Part shown: piece by piece, positions 26,901-38,900 of the stretch
Layout: each line of letters begins with the position of its first letter
Numbering within the stretch: position 1 is the first letter of the stretch
DNA from: Budorcas taxicolor
Lineage: Eukaryota > Chordata > Mammalia > Artiodactyla > Bovidae
DNA length: 64,000 nucleotides
NCBI RefSeq assembly: GCF_023091745.1
Contig: NC_068911.1
Coordinates: forward strand, 159,822,004-159,886,003
Reading direction: 5' to 3'
Made by a program: the position numbers and the translations under genes
The notes under the pieces: model-generated
What the model was told of the DNA's origin: nothing
The model's input: only the letters and a program-made list of their open reading frames with translations
Databases searched by the model: none

Positions 26901-29900
26901 ATTCTTTGGCACTCAACTTTCTTTATGGTCCAACTCTCACATCTATACATGACTACTGGAAAAACCATAGCTTTGACTAGATGGACCTTTGTTGGCAAAG
27001 TAATGTTTCTGCTTTTTAATATGCTGTCTAGATTGGTCATAGCTTTTCTTCCAAGGAGCAAGCATCTTAATTTCATGGCTGCAGTCACCATCTGCAGTGA
27101 TTTTGGAGCCCCCAAAAATAAAGTCTCTCACTGTTTCTATTGTTTCCCCATCTATTTGCCATGAAGTGATGGGACAGATGCCATGATGTTTGTTTTCTGA
27201 ATGTTGAGTTTTAAGTCAGCTTTTTCACTCTCCTCTTTCACTTTCAACAAGAGGCTCTTTAGTTCTTCGCTTTCTGCCATAAGGATGGTGTCATCTGCAT
27301 ATCTGAGGTTATTAATATTTCTTCTGGCAATCCTGATTACAGCTTGTGCTTCATCCAGCCTAGCATTTTGCATGATGTACTCTGCATATAAGTTAAATAA
27401 GCAGGGTGACAATATACAGCCTTGACATATTCCTTTCCCTATCTGGAACCAGTCTGTTCCATGTCCAGTTCTAACTGTTGCTTCTTGACCTAGATACAAG
27501 TTTCTCAGGAGGCAAGTAAGAATTTAAGAATTTTCCACAGTTTGTTGTGATCCACACGTCAAAGACTTTGGCATAGTTGATAAAGAAGTAGATGTTTTTC
27601 TGGAACTCTCTTGCTTTCTCGATTGCCGGGAGCCAGCATGAGGAATTCCGCCCATGGCAAAGGTCATAACGAAGGAAGCCCAACAAAACACAAAGGTGTG
27701 ATCTGGCTTCGGGGGTTCCCCCTGAGTTTTCCTGAACATCTACCCCAAAAAACCAGAGTCTGCCTGCTCTATTACTGTGCTTTTCACTCAGGGCTTCAGT
27801 CTCCTGCATCAGCTCAAACCCCTTTGATGGCTCTCTAACTTGCCTGACAGGTTCCCCCGGACTTTTTACAATTTGTGAATTGCTTACAGCCCCCCAGTTG
27901 CAAGAGGCACAAAGCTTAAAGCATCTTAAAGATACAGAGCCTTTTCTAAAGAGCTAAAAATCATATTGGTGACTGGTTTTCACTGTTGACTCAGTGACTG
28001 CTGCCAGGCCTCCATATTCTTTATCTTTTAGGCACCTGAAAGATATTAATCAATGTAATTGGGATATAGGAATAGGAATACAGTAGTTTTGATGTTAGCA
28101 ACACTAGACTTTTGAGTTAATTACTTTTCTTTGTTATATATCACTGCACTCCTCTTGTGTCCTTGCTATGTAAGAATGTAACTTTATTTAGTGCTTTCTG
28201 AGAGTGGCACCAGACTTTGGGAAGAACAACACAAATAAGTCTTCTGGTTGACAAACCCTTATCAGAAAAGGGCTGTAAAATGTTAATTGGCCCTCTGGCC
28301 AGAAGATGATGTAAATCACCTAAGACTTGTGTATACAACTAGGTATGCAGAGAGAAAGCCTGGTCTCGATAAGAGTCAGGGCTGCTGATGCTGCATAATT
28401 TTAGATTATCCATTGATGTCTATGTACAAAAACATGTATAAAAGGCCTTTCTGGACAATAGGGGATGGGCCAGTCACTGGACTGGTTTCCCCTATGTCTC
28501 CTCTTTACTCTGTTTTCAGGCTGAATTCCCATTTGGGGTGTGGAGGCTCGCCATGTCTACTTACTTGCCCTGGCTTCTAAGATCCGTGAGAGAGGGAGCC
28601 CAAAGCGGGGCACTCTGCGATATTGAAACGGATGCCAGTGGCCTAATGTAGATGGTGGAAATCTCTTGTCCTGAGATTTTATTGGCTTTCCCCATAAACC
28701 AAGTTATTCAGCCTCATTTCTCCACTAAACTTTCCTTGTATACTATTTCTTTTTAATTTCTTTTATATTTCTAATTAAATAAATAAGCTTTCCTCACCTA
28801 CGCCATTCACCCTTCGAATTTCCCTGGATCCACCGGGGCTGGACCCCAACACTCGATGATCCAATGGATGTTGGCAATTTGATCTCTGGTTCCTCTGCCT
28901 TTTCTAAAACCAGCTTGAACATCTGGAAGTTCATGGTTCATGTACTGTTGAAGCCTGGCTTGGAGAATTTTGAGCACTACTTTCCTAGCGTGTGTGATGA
29001 GTGCAATTGTGCAGTAGTTTGAACATTCTCTGACATCGCCTTTCTGTGGGATTGGAATGAAACTGACATTTTCCAGTCCTGTGGCTACTGCTGAGTTTTC
29101 CAAATTTGCTGGCATATTGAGTACAGCACTTTCACAGCATCATCTTTTAGGATTTGAAATAGCTCAACTGGGATTTCATCACCTCCACTAGCTTTGTTCG
29201 TAGTGATGCTTCCTAAGGCCTACTTGACTTCACATTCCCCAAATATTAGCAGTTAAGTAAAACTTAATTAGAATAAATATTTTAATCTTAAATAGTGGGA
29301 GAATTCAGTAGTGGAGACACTTTTGTGAATATAAAAAGGCAGAGTCAGCAGTCTAAAACTGAGCTGTCCAATACAGAAGCCACTAACGTGGCTATTAAAC
29401 AGTTGAAATTGGCAAGGCCAAACTGTGTTGTGCTTTAAGTTTAAAATACACACCAGATTTTACCATCAAAGAGGAGCATCTTATTTGGGAAAGAAACTAG
29501 GTTTGTACAACCAGCCCTAATTACCCTCTGATAGTTTATATTGATTTTATGTTAAAATGTAATAATATTTGAATATATTACGTCAAAGTAGGAAAATCTG
29601 TTTGTTTGTTTTAACTTTCTAAAATGTGGCTATTACATCTTTTAATTACATATGTAGCTTGCATTAAATTTCTATTGTATAGTTCTTGTCGAAGATTATC
29701 AAGCGTGTTATTAGGGACTAAAGATGAACTTGTGTTTCTTCTTCTTACTTGTCCGACTGTCACCCACATTTTAGGATTCTGGGCAAGTCAGGACATTTTG
29801 GAAATGTAGTCATTATTGCCATAGGAAATGAGAATGACCTCACAGTAGTGCACACCCCAGACCTGCAAGCCAGATAGGAAAGTCATCTAGTACTACTTAA

Positions 29901-32900
29901 AAGAACTATTTCCATTCATACCTTTCTGGCCGTGTTTTCCATCACATCCTGGGAAGCCTTTGTGTCCTGGAGGGCCTGGTGGGCCTGGGAGACCTGGAGG
30001 CCCCGGCAGACCACAGTCTCCTGGTTCCCCTTTCAGAAGGTCGACACTCCCAGGTGGTCCTGGAGGCCCAGGTATTCCTGACCACAAGAGCAGGCAAAAA
30101 GATTCTTTCAGTCAAAAACAAATGTGCATGCTGGCTGCCTAAGAGCTTCTTAAGGAAAGGAATTTAATCATTTACAAGCAAGCGATGCAAAGAATTAGAA
30201 TAAGAATGTCAATAGTATCAGAGGTGAAGCAGTATGTCTCTTAAGCCCAAGTTGAGAAATGTAAATAGTCTGTTAGTAACTATTAGGACAAAATGAGCTA
30301 TGCAAAACCTTCCTTCCCTTCAGAGCCATTCCTTTTGGAAGCATCAGTTTTGACTTTTCTTTGCATTGCCTTCCCATTGCTTTCATGTGATAGATGGATG
30401 GATGGATAGATAGATGAATAGATGGATGGGTAAATGGATGGATGGATGAATGAATGGGTGGATGGATAGATGGATACATGGATGGATGGATAGATGAATA
30501 GATGGATGGATGGGTAAATGGATGGATGGATGAATGAATAGGTAGATGGATAGATGGATACATGGATGGATGGATAGATGAGTAGTTGGGTAGATGGGTA
30601 AATGGATGAATGGATAGATGGATGGGTGGGTGGACAGAGAGATAATAGATTTTTAAGAAAGTCTGACTAGGCTCCTTGGTGGTCCAATGGTTAAGAATCT
30701 ACCTGTCAGTGCAGGGGACATGAGTTTGATCCCTGGTAAGGGAAGATCCCGCATGTCTGTACACCACAGCTAAGCCCATGTGTCACAACTACTGAAGCCC
30801 ACACACCCTAGAACCGTGCTCTGCAACAAGAGTAGCCCCTGCTCACCGCTACTAGAGAAAGCTCATGCAGCAGCAAAGACCCAGTGCAGCCAAGAATAAA
30901 TAAACCAAAAAGAGAGAGAGAGAGAGAGAGAGAGAATCTGGCTGATGAAAACAGAATATCCACTCAATTAAATTTAAAATCCTATTTGAAAACCATTGTC
31001 TACACATGGTATTTGAGCCCAAGTTCTTTTCCTACTTAACTTCTAACCTTCTTAGCATATTTTGGGGCATTTCAGTTTTTCATAGTGTAAAGCAGAATTA
31101 CATATTTTTTATCCCACCCTCACTAAAACCTAAAGATTTAAAGGTTTCTGTCTCTCTGGAAGAGTTCTACGAGCTAGTAGGAATATGATTGCCTGCATTT
31201 GGCAGAAGGCTGCACTGAGCCACACTCTTGTTCCAACTCCCCAGTCAGCTCTGGTTCAATCTTACTTTGTTAAATATTGACTAGCTAGAGTTCATCCCAG
31301 TGAAGTGATAACAGGAGCAAAACGTACTGTGAGCAGCACATGAAGAGACTCTGTGTGGGTGTGTGGGTGTGTGTGTGTGTTAGAGAGAGAGAGAGAGAGA
31401 GGCAGGGGTCCTATCATCTCTGGGCTGAAAGAAGTGCTTTATGTGCTGATACTGAGACCAACAAGGATGGCGAGGCCACCTCCTGCTGCTTCCTTCTGCG
31501 CCCTCAAGCTCAGCATCAAGCCAGCGATGGTAAAGACTTGTTCTGTGTCAGAGGTGTCTGATGGAGTTGAAATAGAAGAGTGAGGGGTCTAAGCGCTGGT
31601 CCTGGGTACGCTCCCCACTGCCCACCCTCCCCCTTTTCCATCTGCCAAGTTGATGAGGCTGCTAACATGCTTCTCCTTGACCATTCTCTCTCCTCCTCCA
31701 TCCCAACAGAGCTGGCAAGCATCTAAGGAAAGCAGCACCATCACCCTTTGCCGTAATTGTCCCATACCTCTTGGACCAACGGGGCCAGGAGGTCCCTGAT
31801 CTCCAGGCAGACCCGGGTCTGGAATGTCACCCTTAAGAGCTTTTCCTGGGGCACCTGGAGGACCAGGCGATCCAGCTCTCCCTGAGGAGGAACGTGTTCA
31901 GTTGTTAGTCTCACATTTGGGAGGTTTGGATGCAGTTATCGAGCAAAAGGCAAAGCATGCTGCTTTCTTACCTGGGGGCCCTGGGGGACCCGGGGGACCT
32001 CTTTCTCCAAAAGGTCCCGGAGGAGAAATTCCTGGGTTCCCAGGGTCTCCTGTCTCCCCTTTAGGGCCGGGCATTCCCACTGGACCTGGGGGGCCCATTT
32101 CACGCGAACCTTAATGAGGAAAACAGCATTATCACTGCATCTTCTCCTGGTGTGTCCCTGGCGTGGGGGCTGAAAAGGAACTGCTTCTCAGTGGGCACAG
32201 GACAGGAAAGGAGCGCATTCTTCCGAGACCAACATTGTCCACAAGAGCGATCCGAATGGCTGCACAGTCTTCTGGAGGTCACTGTCCCCTCTCTTATGAC
32301 TCATCACACCTGTCCAGCATAGCTCTGATTTATTTTTATGACTGTTTCCCAGATTTAAAAACACAACCGCTTAGTGACAATACCAACCCTTCAATCTCTA
32401 CAATCGTTAAGAGAGTAACGAATGAGATGGAACAGTAAGTGATTGTGAATAAACTGGCTTGACATTTAAGATGGAAACTGGAAAATAAACAGAACCATTG
32501 TGGAGTTTCACGTTGAAAAGGCAGAACTCCACTGGTTTCTTGGAGAGGGCACACATTTTACCAGACTATTTGGAAGAGCCAATAACAATCCTAAGTGACC
32601 TAAATGACGTCTTGATCTTCCAAACCGTATAAACGTATAAACCATATAAACCCTCCCCAACTACAGATCCAAACCCAGCAGCACAACAGTTCAGTCCTTT
32701 TCTCACTGCCTCACAAATGTGGAAGTCTGCTTCTGACTACCTCGTCTGATTGCAAGCTCTTTTTCTGAGAAACGAATGCAACCAATGTGAATTCTATTCA
32801 AATAACAGAACAAGCTAAGATGTTGATGATTAGCCTATTTGTGGCATCAAAAATAACAGCAATTTGTTCAGGTAATTTGTTTTCCCAGCAGGCCACTGAA

Positions 32901-35900
32901 GGATGCTGAAGTACTAATTAGACCCACGTGGTTGTACTTGGCATGACAACACGTAAAACAATACTCCAGTATCCTGACTATTTATTTGTTATTCATAACA
33001 TTTTGAAATCTAGCTCCACCTAAGTGATTATGCAGAATATGTTTAATAGATAGTCACACGCAGTATCAACAATAGGCACCATTAACCCACCCTTCCTGCT
33101 TAAATTGGGTTTTCTCAAGTGCCCGTTTGATAAAGTGAAAGTGAAGTCGCTCAGTCGTGTCTGACTCTTTGCGACCCCATGGACTGCAGCCTACCAGGCT
33201 CCTCCCTCCATGGGATTCTCCAGGCAAGAGTACTGGAGTGGGTTGCCATTTTCCTTCTCCAGCCCGTTTGATAAGTCATCGTCAGACCTAGAAACAGTTC
33301 CAACACGGTGAATCTAAGCTAAACCAGTGTCTCACTTTCGCACCCGTATCTTGTGAAGGGAGGAAACGCCAGTGGACTCTCGTGGTTCGTTAACAGCTGT
33401 TCAGCCTCTTGCAAAGGTTCTCTCTTACCTGAAGCGCCTTTGCTGCCTTTCTGACCCTTCAAACCATGCAGGCCGTTCAGGCCGGGCGACCCAGAGGGAC
33501 CTGAAACACATCACACGTCTGTGACCCACAGGGGAAGACCCTCCATTCACATTCTCTGACTGTTCCTCGCATGCACAGTCCAGGGGAAGGTTGACTGATG
33601 GGGACCCACAAATTCTCTAGGTGGGAACCATGAGACCTCACCATCTAAACATCACTAGGAAGGCAGAATCCACTCCAGGGGTCATCGCTAAACATGGTCA
33701 TGTGATGGGTGTTTTCTGTTAACATAGACTGCTTAACATATACCTTTATATATTATATACTTAAATATTCTTTCCCATTATGGTTTATCATAGTAAAAGT
33801 GAAAGTGTTAGTGGCTCAGTTGTGTCCGACTCTGCAACCCCATGCACTATAGCCTGCCAGGCTCCTCTGTTCATGGAATTCTGCAGACAAGAATACTGGA
33901 GTGGGTAGCCTTTCCCTTCTCCAGAGGATCTTCATGACCCAGGGATCAAACCAAGGTCTCTTGCACTGCAGGCAGATTCTTTACCATTAGAGCCATCAGG
34001 GAAGTATATATATATAGTAAATTTTTTCCCATTATTCTTTATCATAGGATATTTAGTATAGTTCCTTGCGCTATACAGTAGGACCTCGTTGTTTATCCAT
34101 TCTATGTATAACATCCTGCATCTGCTAACCCAACCTCCCACTCCACCCTTAACTTGGTATATATCCTAACACCTAACTTTATTTTTTCATAATGTGTTTT
34201 TTTAATGTGGACCATTCTTAAAGTCTTTATTGAATTTGTTACAATATTTCTTGTGTTTTATGTCTTTGGCTGTGAGGGATGTGAGATCTTAGCTCTCCGA
34301 CTGGGGCCTGAACCTGCACCCACTGCACTGGATGGTGAAGTCTTAACCACTGGACCACCAGGGAACGAAGGCTCCCTTTCTTGGGTTTTAACGCAGTTTT
34401 GTTAGTTTCTGACCATATCATGAATCTCTCTTTCTCTCTTTCTAGGCAGATACAGTCTAGAATTACTGAATCTTGGCATAGGAAATGACCTCCAACTTTA
34501 CAACAAAAAAGTCATTCTAGATAAGAAAGAGATTGGGTGGGAGTAAACCCCTGCTTCCCTCCTCCCATGCCCAGAATCTTCCCTCTCCACCATAGTCTGC
34601 AGATTTTAATTTCATCACAATCTACCTGGATAAATGTAGTAAGACAGCAAGGACAGGTGGGTCTGTGGCACACGGAGGAATGCGTGTCCTGCTGATGTTT
34701 TTGAGCACTGTGCCATTCAGAGAGAACAGGCCTGCAGCTCAAATGTGGCTGCAGCTATTTCTCTGCCACCAATTCTGTCAAAGAGAACCTCTCTGATGCC
34801 TCTTTACAGAAACCAAATTTATTTCATGATGATCACTGAGAACTCCATTCTCTGTAACTGGATAGATCTCACTGATGCCTGCATCTCCTTCTAGAACTTT
34901 CTGTCAGATGTCACTAAGGAGCCATCTACTAATCTGATGTGTGCACTTGGTCTCTCAGTCATGTCTAACTCTTTGCAACCCCATGAACTGGAGCCCCACA
35001 GGCTCCTCTGCCCATGGAGTTTTCCAGGCAAGAATACTGAAGAGGGTTCCATTTCTGCTCCAGGGGATCTTCTCAACCCAGGGATCGAGCCTGGGTCTCT
35101 TGTGTCTCCTGCATTGGCAGGTGGATTCTTTACCACTAGCACCACTTAGGAAGCCCAAAACAAACCACAAACTGTCACTGAGTGATACTGTGGAAAAATC
35201 TAAATGAACTCTTTTGTCAACCCAATATGTTGGGTTGGCCAAGAAGTTCATTCGGATTTTTCTGCATAAGATGTTATGGAAAACCCTGAACAAATTGCTT
35301 AGCCAATCCAATATTATATGTGCTATATGACATAAATATATAGATTTGTGGGGAGGAAGTAAAGGGAAGCAGGGTGAGAGGGAAGGAACAGACAAGTTAC
35401 TAACCAATATGGAACATCCCTGGCTGCTGAGTCTTCTGCCAAGAGCTCCACACATGTCCCACTGATGGATGCGGGAGAAGAATCTTCTCAGCCCCTGGTA
35501 ACCTTCCCACTACATTAATGGATTTCCCATCCAGAAACTGTTCTTTCTCACCTAAGGCTAAAAGGCCCTCAGAGCACAGTCAGGCATTCATTCAGTTTGG
35601 GTCATGGCCCTTGAAATTGTGATAATCACACCTTTGCTTATGACTAACACAGAGAAGTGCCCTCACCAACCCCCATGACACTTACAGAGCTCCCTCTGGG
35701 CCTTTCTGCCCAACCTATCCCACTCTGTATAGCAGTCCTGTCTGTGATGACTGGCTGACTTTGGATAAATTAATTGGTTGCAAGATCAGGTCTTATTACT
35801 CCTTTTATTCCTGCACTTAGCATATATCCTGACACACAGTAGGTGCTCAATAAATGTTTGTTGAGTGAGTGAGTGAATGAATGAGGAAATGACCAAGTCT

Positions 35901-38900
35901 AGAACAAGGAGGGTGAGGGACTGAACAGGGGGAGTTGCTGTTTATTGCTAAGTCATGTCCGACTCTTTGTGACCCCATGGATTGCAGCATGCCAGGCTTC
36001 CTCGTCCTTGACTATTTCCCAGAGTTTGCTCTAACTGATGTCCATTAGGTTGATGATACAATCCAACCATCTTATCCTTTTCTGTCCCCATTCTCCTCCT
36101 GCCCTCAAAATCTTTCCCAGCATTGGGGTCTTTCCCAGTAAGTCAACTCTTCACATCAGGTGGCCAAAGTATTGGAGCTTCATCTTCAGCATCAGTCCTT
36201 CTAGTGAATATTCAAGGTTGATTTCCTTTAGGACTGACTGGTTTGACCTCCTTGCAGTCCAAGGGACTCTCAAGAGTCTTCTCCAGCACCACAATTCAAA
36301 AGGATCAGTTCTTTGGCGCTCACCCTTTATCATAGTCCAACTCTCACATCCATACGTGACTACTGAAAAAACCATAGCTTTGACTATTTGGACCTTTGTT
36401 AGTAAAGTGATATCTCTGCTTTTTAATATGCTGTCTAGGTTTGTCAGAGTTTTTCTTCCAAAGAGCAAGTGTCTTTTAATTTCACACCTGCAGTCACTGT
36501 CCACAGTAATTTTGGAGCCCACGAAGATAAAATCTGTCACTATTTCCATTTTTCCCCCTTCTATTCGCCATGAAGTGATGGGACTGGATGCCATGATCTT
36601 AGTTTTTTGAATGTTGAGTTTTAAGCCAGCTTTTTCACTCTCTTCTTTCACCTTCATCAAGAGGCTCTTTAGTTCCTCTTTGCTTTCTGTCATTAAAGTA
36701 GTATCATCTGCCTATCTAAGGTTGTTGATATTTCTCCTAGTGAACTTGATTCCAGTCCAGCATTTCACATGATATGCTCTGCATATAAGTTAAATAATCA
36801 ATATACAGCCTTGACATACTCCTTCCCCAATTTGGAACCAGTCCATTGTTCCACGTCTTGACCTGCAGACAGTTTTCTCAGGAGACAGGTGAGGCGGTCT
36901 GGTATTCCCATCTCTTTAAGAATTTTCCACAGTTTGTTGTGATCCACACAGTCAAAGGCTTTAATGTAGTCAATGAAACAGAAGCAGATGTTTTTCTGGA
37001 ATCCCCTTGTTTTCTGTATAATCTAGCAAATATTGTCCCTTTGATCTCTGGTTCCTCTGCCCTTTCTAAGTCGAGCCCGTACATCTGGAATTTCTCGGAT
37101 CACATATGACTGAAGCCTAGCTTGAAGGATTTTGAGCATTACCTCGCTAGCATGGAAAATGAGTGCAATTGTACAGTAGTTGGAACATTGTTTGGCACTG
37201 CACACAACTTGGCATTCCAAATTTCTTTGGAATTGGAATGAAAACTAACCTTTTCCAGTGTTGTGGACACTGCTGAGTTTTCTAAATTTGCTGACATATT
37301 GAGTGCAGCACTTTGACAGCATCATCTTTTAGGATTGTAATCAAGGAGGGTGAGGGATTGAACGGGGTGAAAGAAAGCTATAAAAAAGAGTGAACTCCAA
37401 TCTCTGTTTGCATCCAACATCTTTCATTGATAGATGTATAGGATGAGTAAGATTGGGGGAAGTTAATGTTATCCACCTATATATAAATAATTCAAGCACT
37501 CATTATTATTTCTTTATTAAGGTAAGTCCTCTGTAGACTTCTTATTGGAAGATGGAACAGTTCGTTGGTTCCACTCTATTTTTTATCAATACTGGAAACA
37601 GTTATACTATTTTAAAATCTTTAAAATCTAAACATTAAATTGGTACAAATGAGCCATAATTCTCTCAAAATCAAAAAAGGGGGGAATGCACTCCCATTTT
37701 CCCCAAAGCTCTTGTTTCCTAACCATTTTTGTCAGGTCTAGCTGAGCTTGTTTTCCAATTCTCTTTTCTACTTATGAGCAAATGTTTCAAGTTTCCACCA
37801 AAAGAACACACAGACCTTCTTCATCTGCCAAATCTGGATATTTATTGCCATCTATCTGAAACGATAATACATTTTTTGAGACTACTCTGCTATTTCAACG
37901 TGTTTTGATCTCTAGCTTAAGCCACTGAGATTGATGGCTTGGGGATTTGGCTGGGGGTGGAATGTCTCAACTCCTGCCAACTCTCCATTGTCACATCAAC
38001 ACATCCAAATCCTGCTCTGTCACAATTTCAGCCTCTCGCCATTGTTGAACTGGCCGACCCTTATCTGACCCAATGTTATCTTTCTAAATTGAATGCAGCT
38101 ACATCTGGGTAGGGTTTTAAGGGCAATTTTTCCTTTTTTTACTGAAAGCTTTTTATCCATCCCATCTCTAAATCAGAAAGTTGTTCATGCATAAAATACA
38201 TACAGGGCAGATGAGAGGCAATTAGGCTCACAAAACACAGTCCTCGGTAATGAGGCTTTTTTAAATTCACCTCTCTGGTCGTCCTCTGGCTTAACAACCA
38301 TCATTTAAGGCTGCATATCGCTGCACACATAGGCGAGGGCGTTCTCTAGTCGGAGAATCTGATCTCATCTCCCAACTATAAGCACAATTAAAGCTTCCAT
38401 CTCTGTGAGCCAGCAGACTCGTGACTGGATGCCCACTCTGAGGTTTTCTTCTGTTGTCAAACTGAAAATGCTTCCCTATCCCCAGGAACCTTTCACAGTT
38501 TATACCTTTAATAGGGTGACCAACTTGTCCCTGTCTGCTGGTGGCTTGCCTAGTTCTAACACTGTGAATCCTATGTTCTGAGCATCTGCTCTGGCCAAGG
38601 CAAAGTGGGACAGCTGGTCACCCTAACTTGAAAGCTGCTGGGAAAGAGACCTTTCTTTGAGCCTCTAGGTAATAGCCGAACAAAGTGGAAAACTTCGCAA
38701 AACTGAAATAAGAAGGAATTCTCCTTTAATTCAGAAAATACACGAGTGCCTACTAAGGGAATGTACAAGAGCCTAAGATAGGGCCCCCTAACCTTGAGCT
38801 TCAGCCCCCAAATGTGCTTGGTGATGGGCACTGAGGAGACACGGGACTGACAGAGAAACCATCCCTGACTCAACAGAACAATCAGGCAATTACCTCAAGA

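Noticed and set aside
27624..28851. Possible full endogenous provirus
   Set aside because: Only one LTR is present, and both sides return directly to BovB with a 6-bp duplication; no gag, pol or env.
30273..30563. 96-residue frame rich in Pro-Ser-Ile-His
   Set aside because: A translation of the GATG microsatellite.
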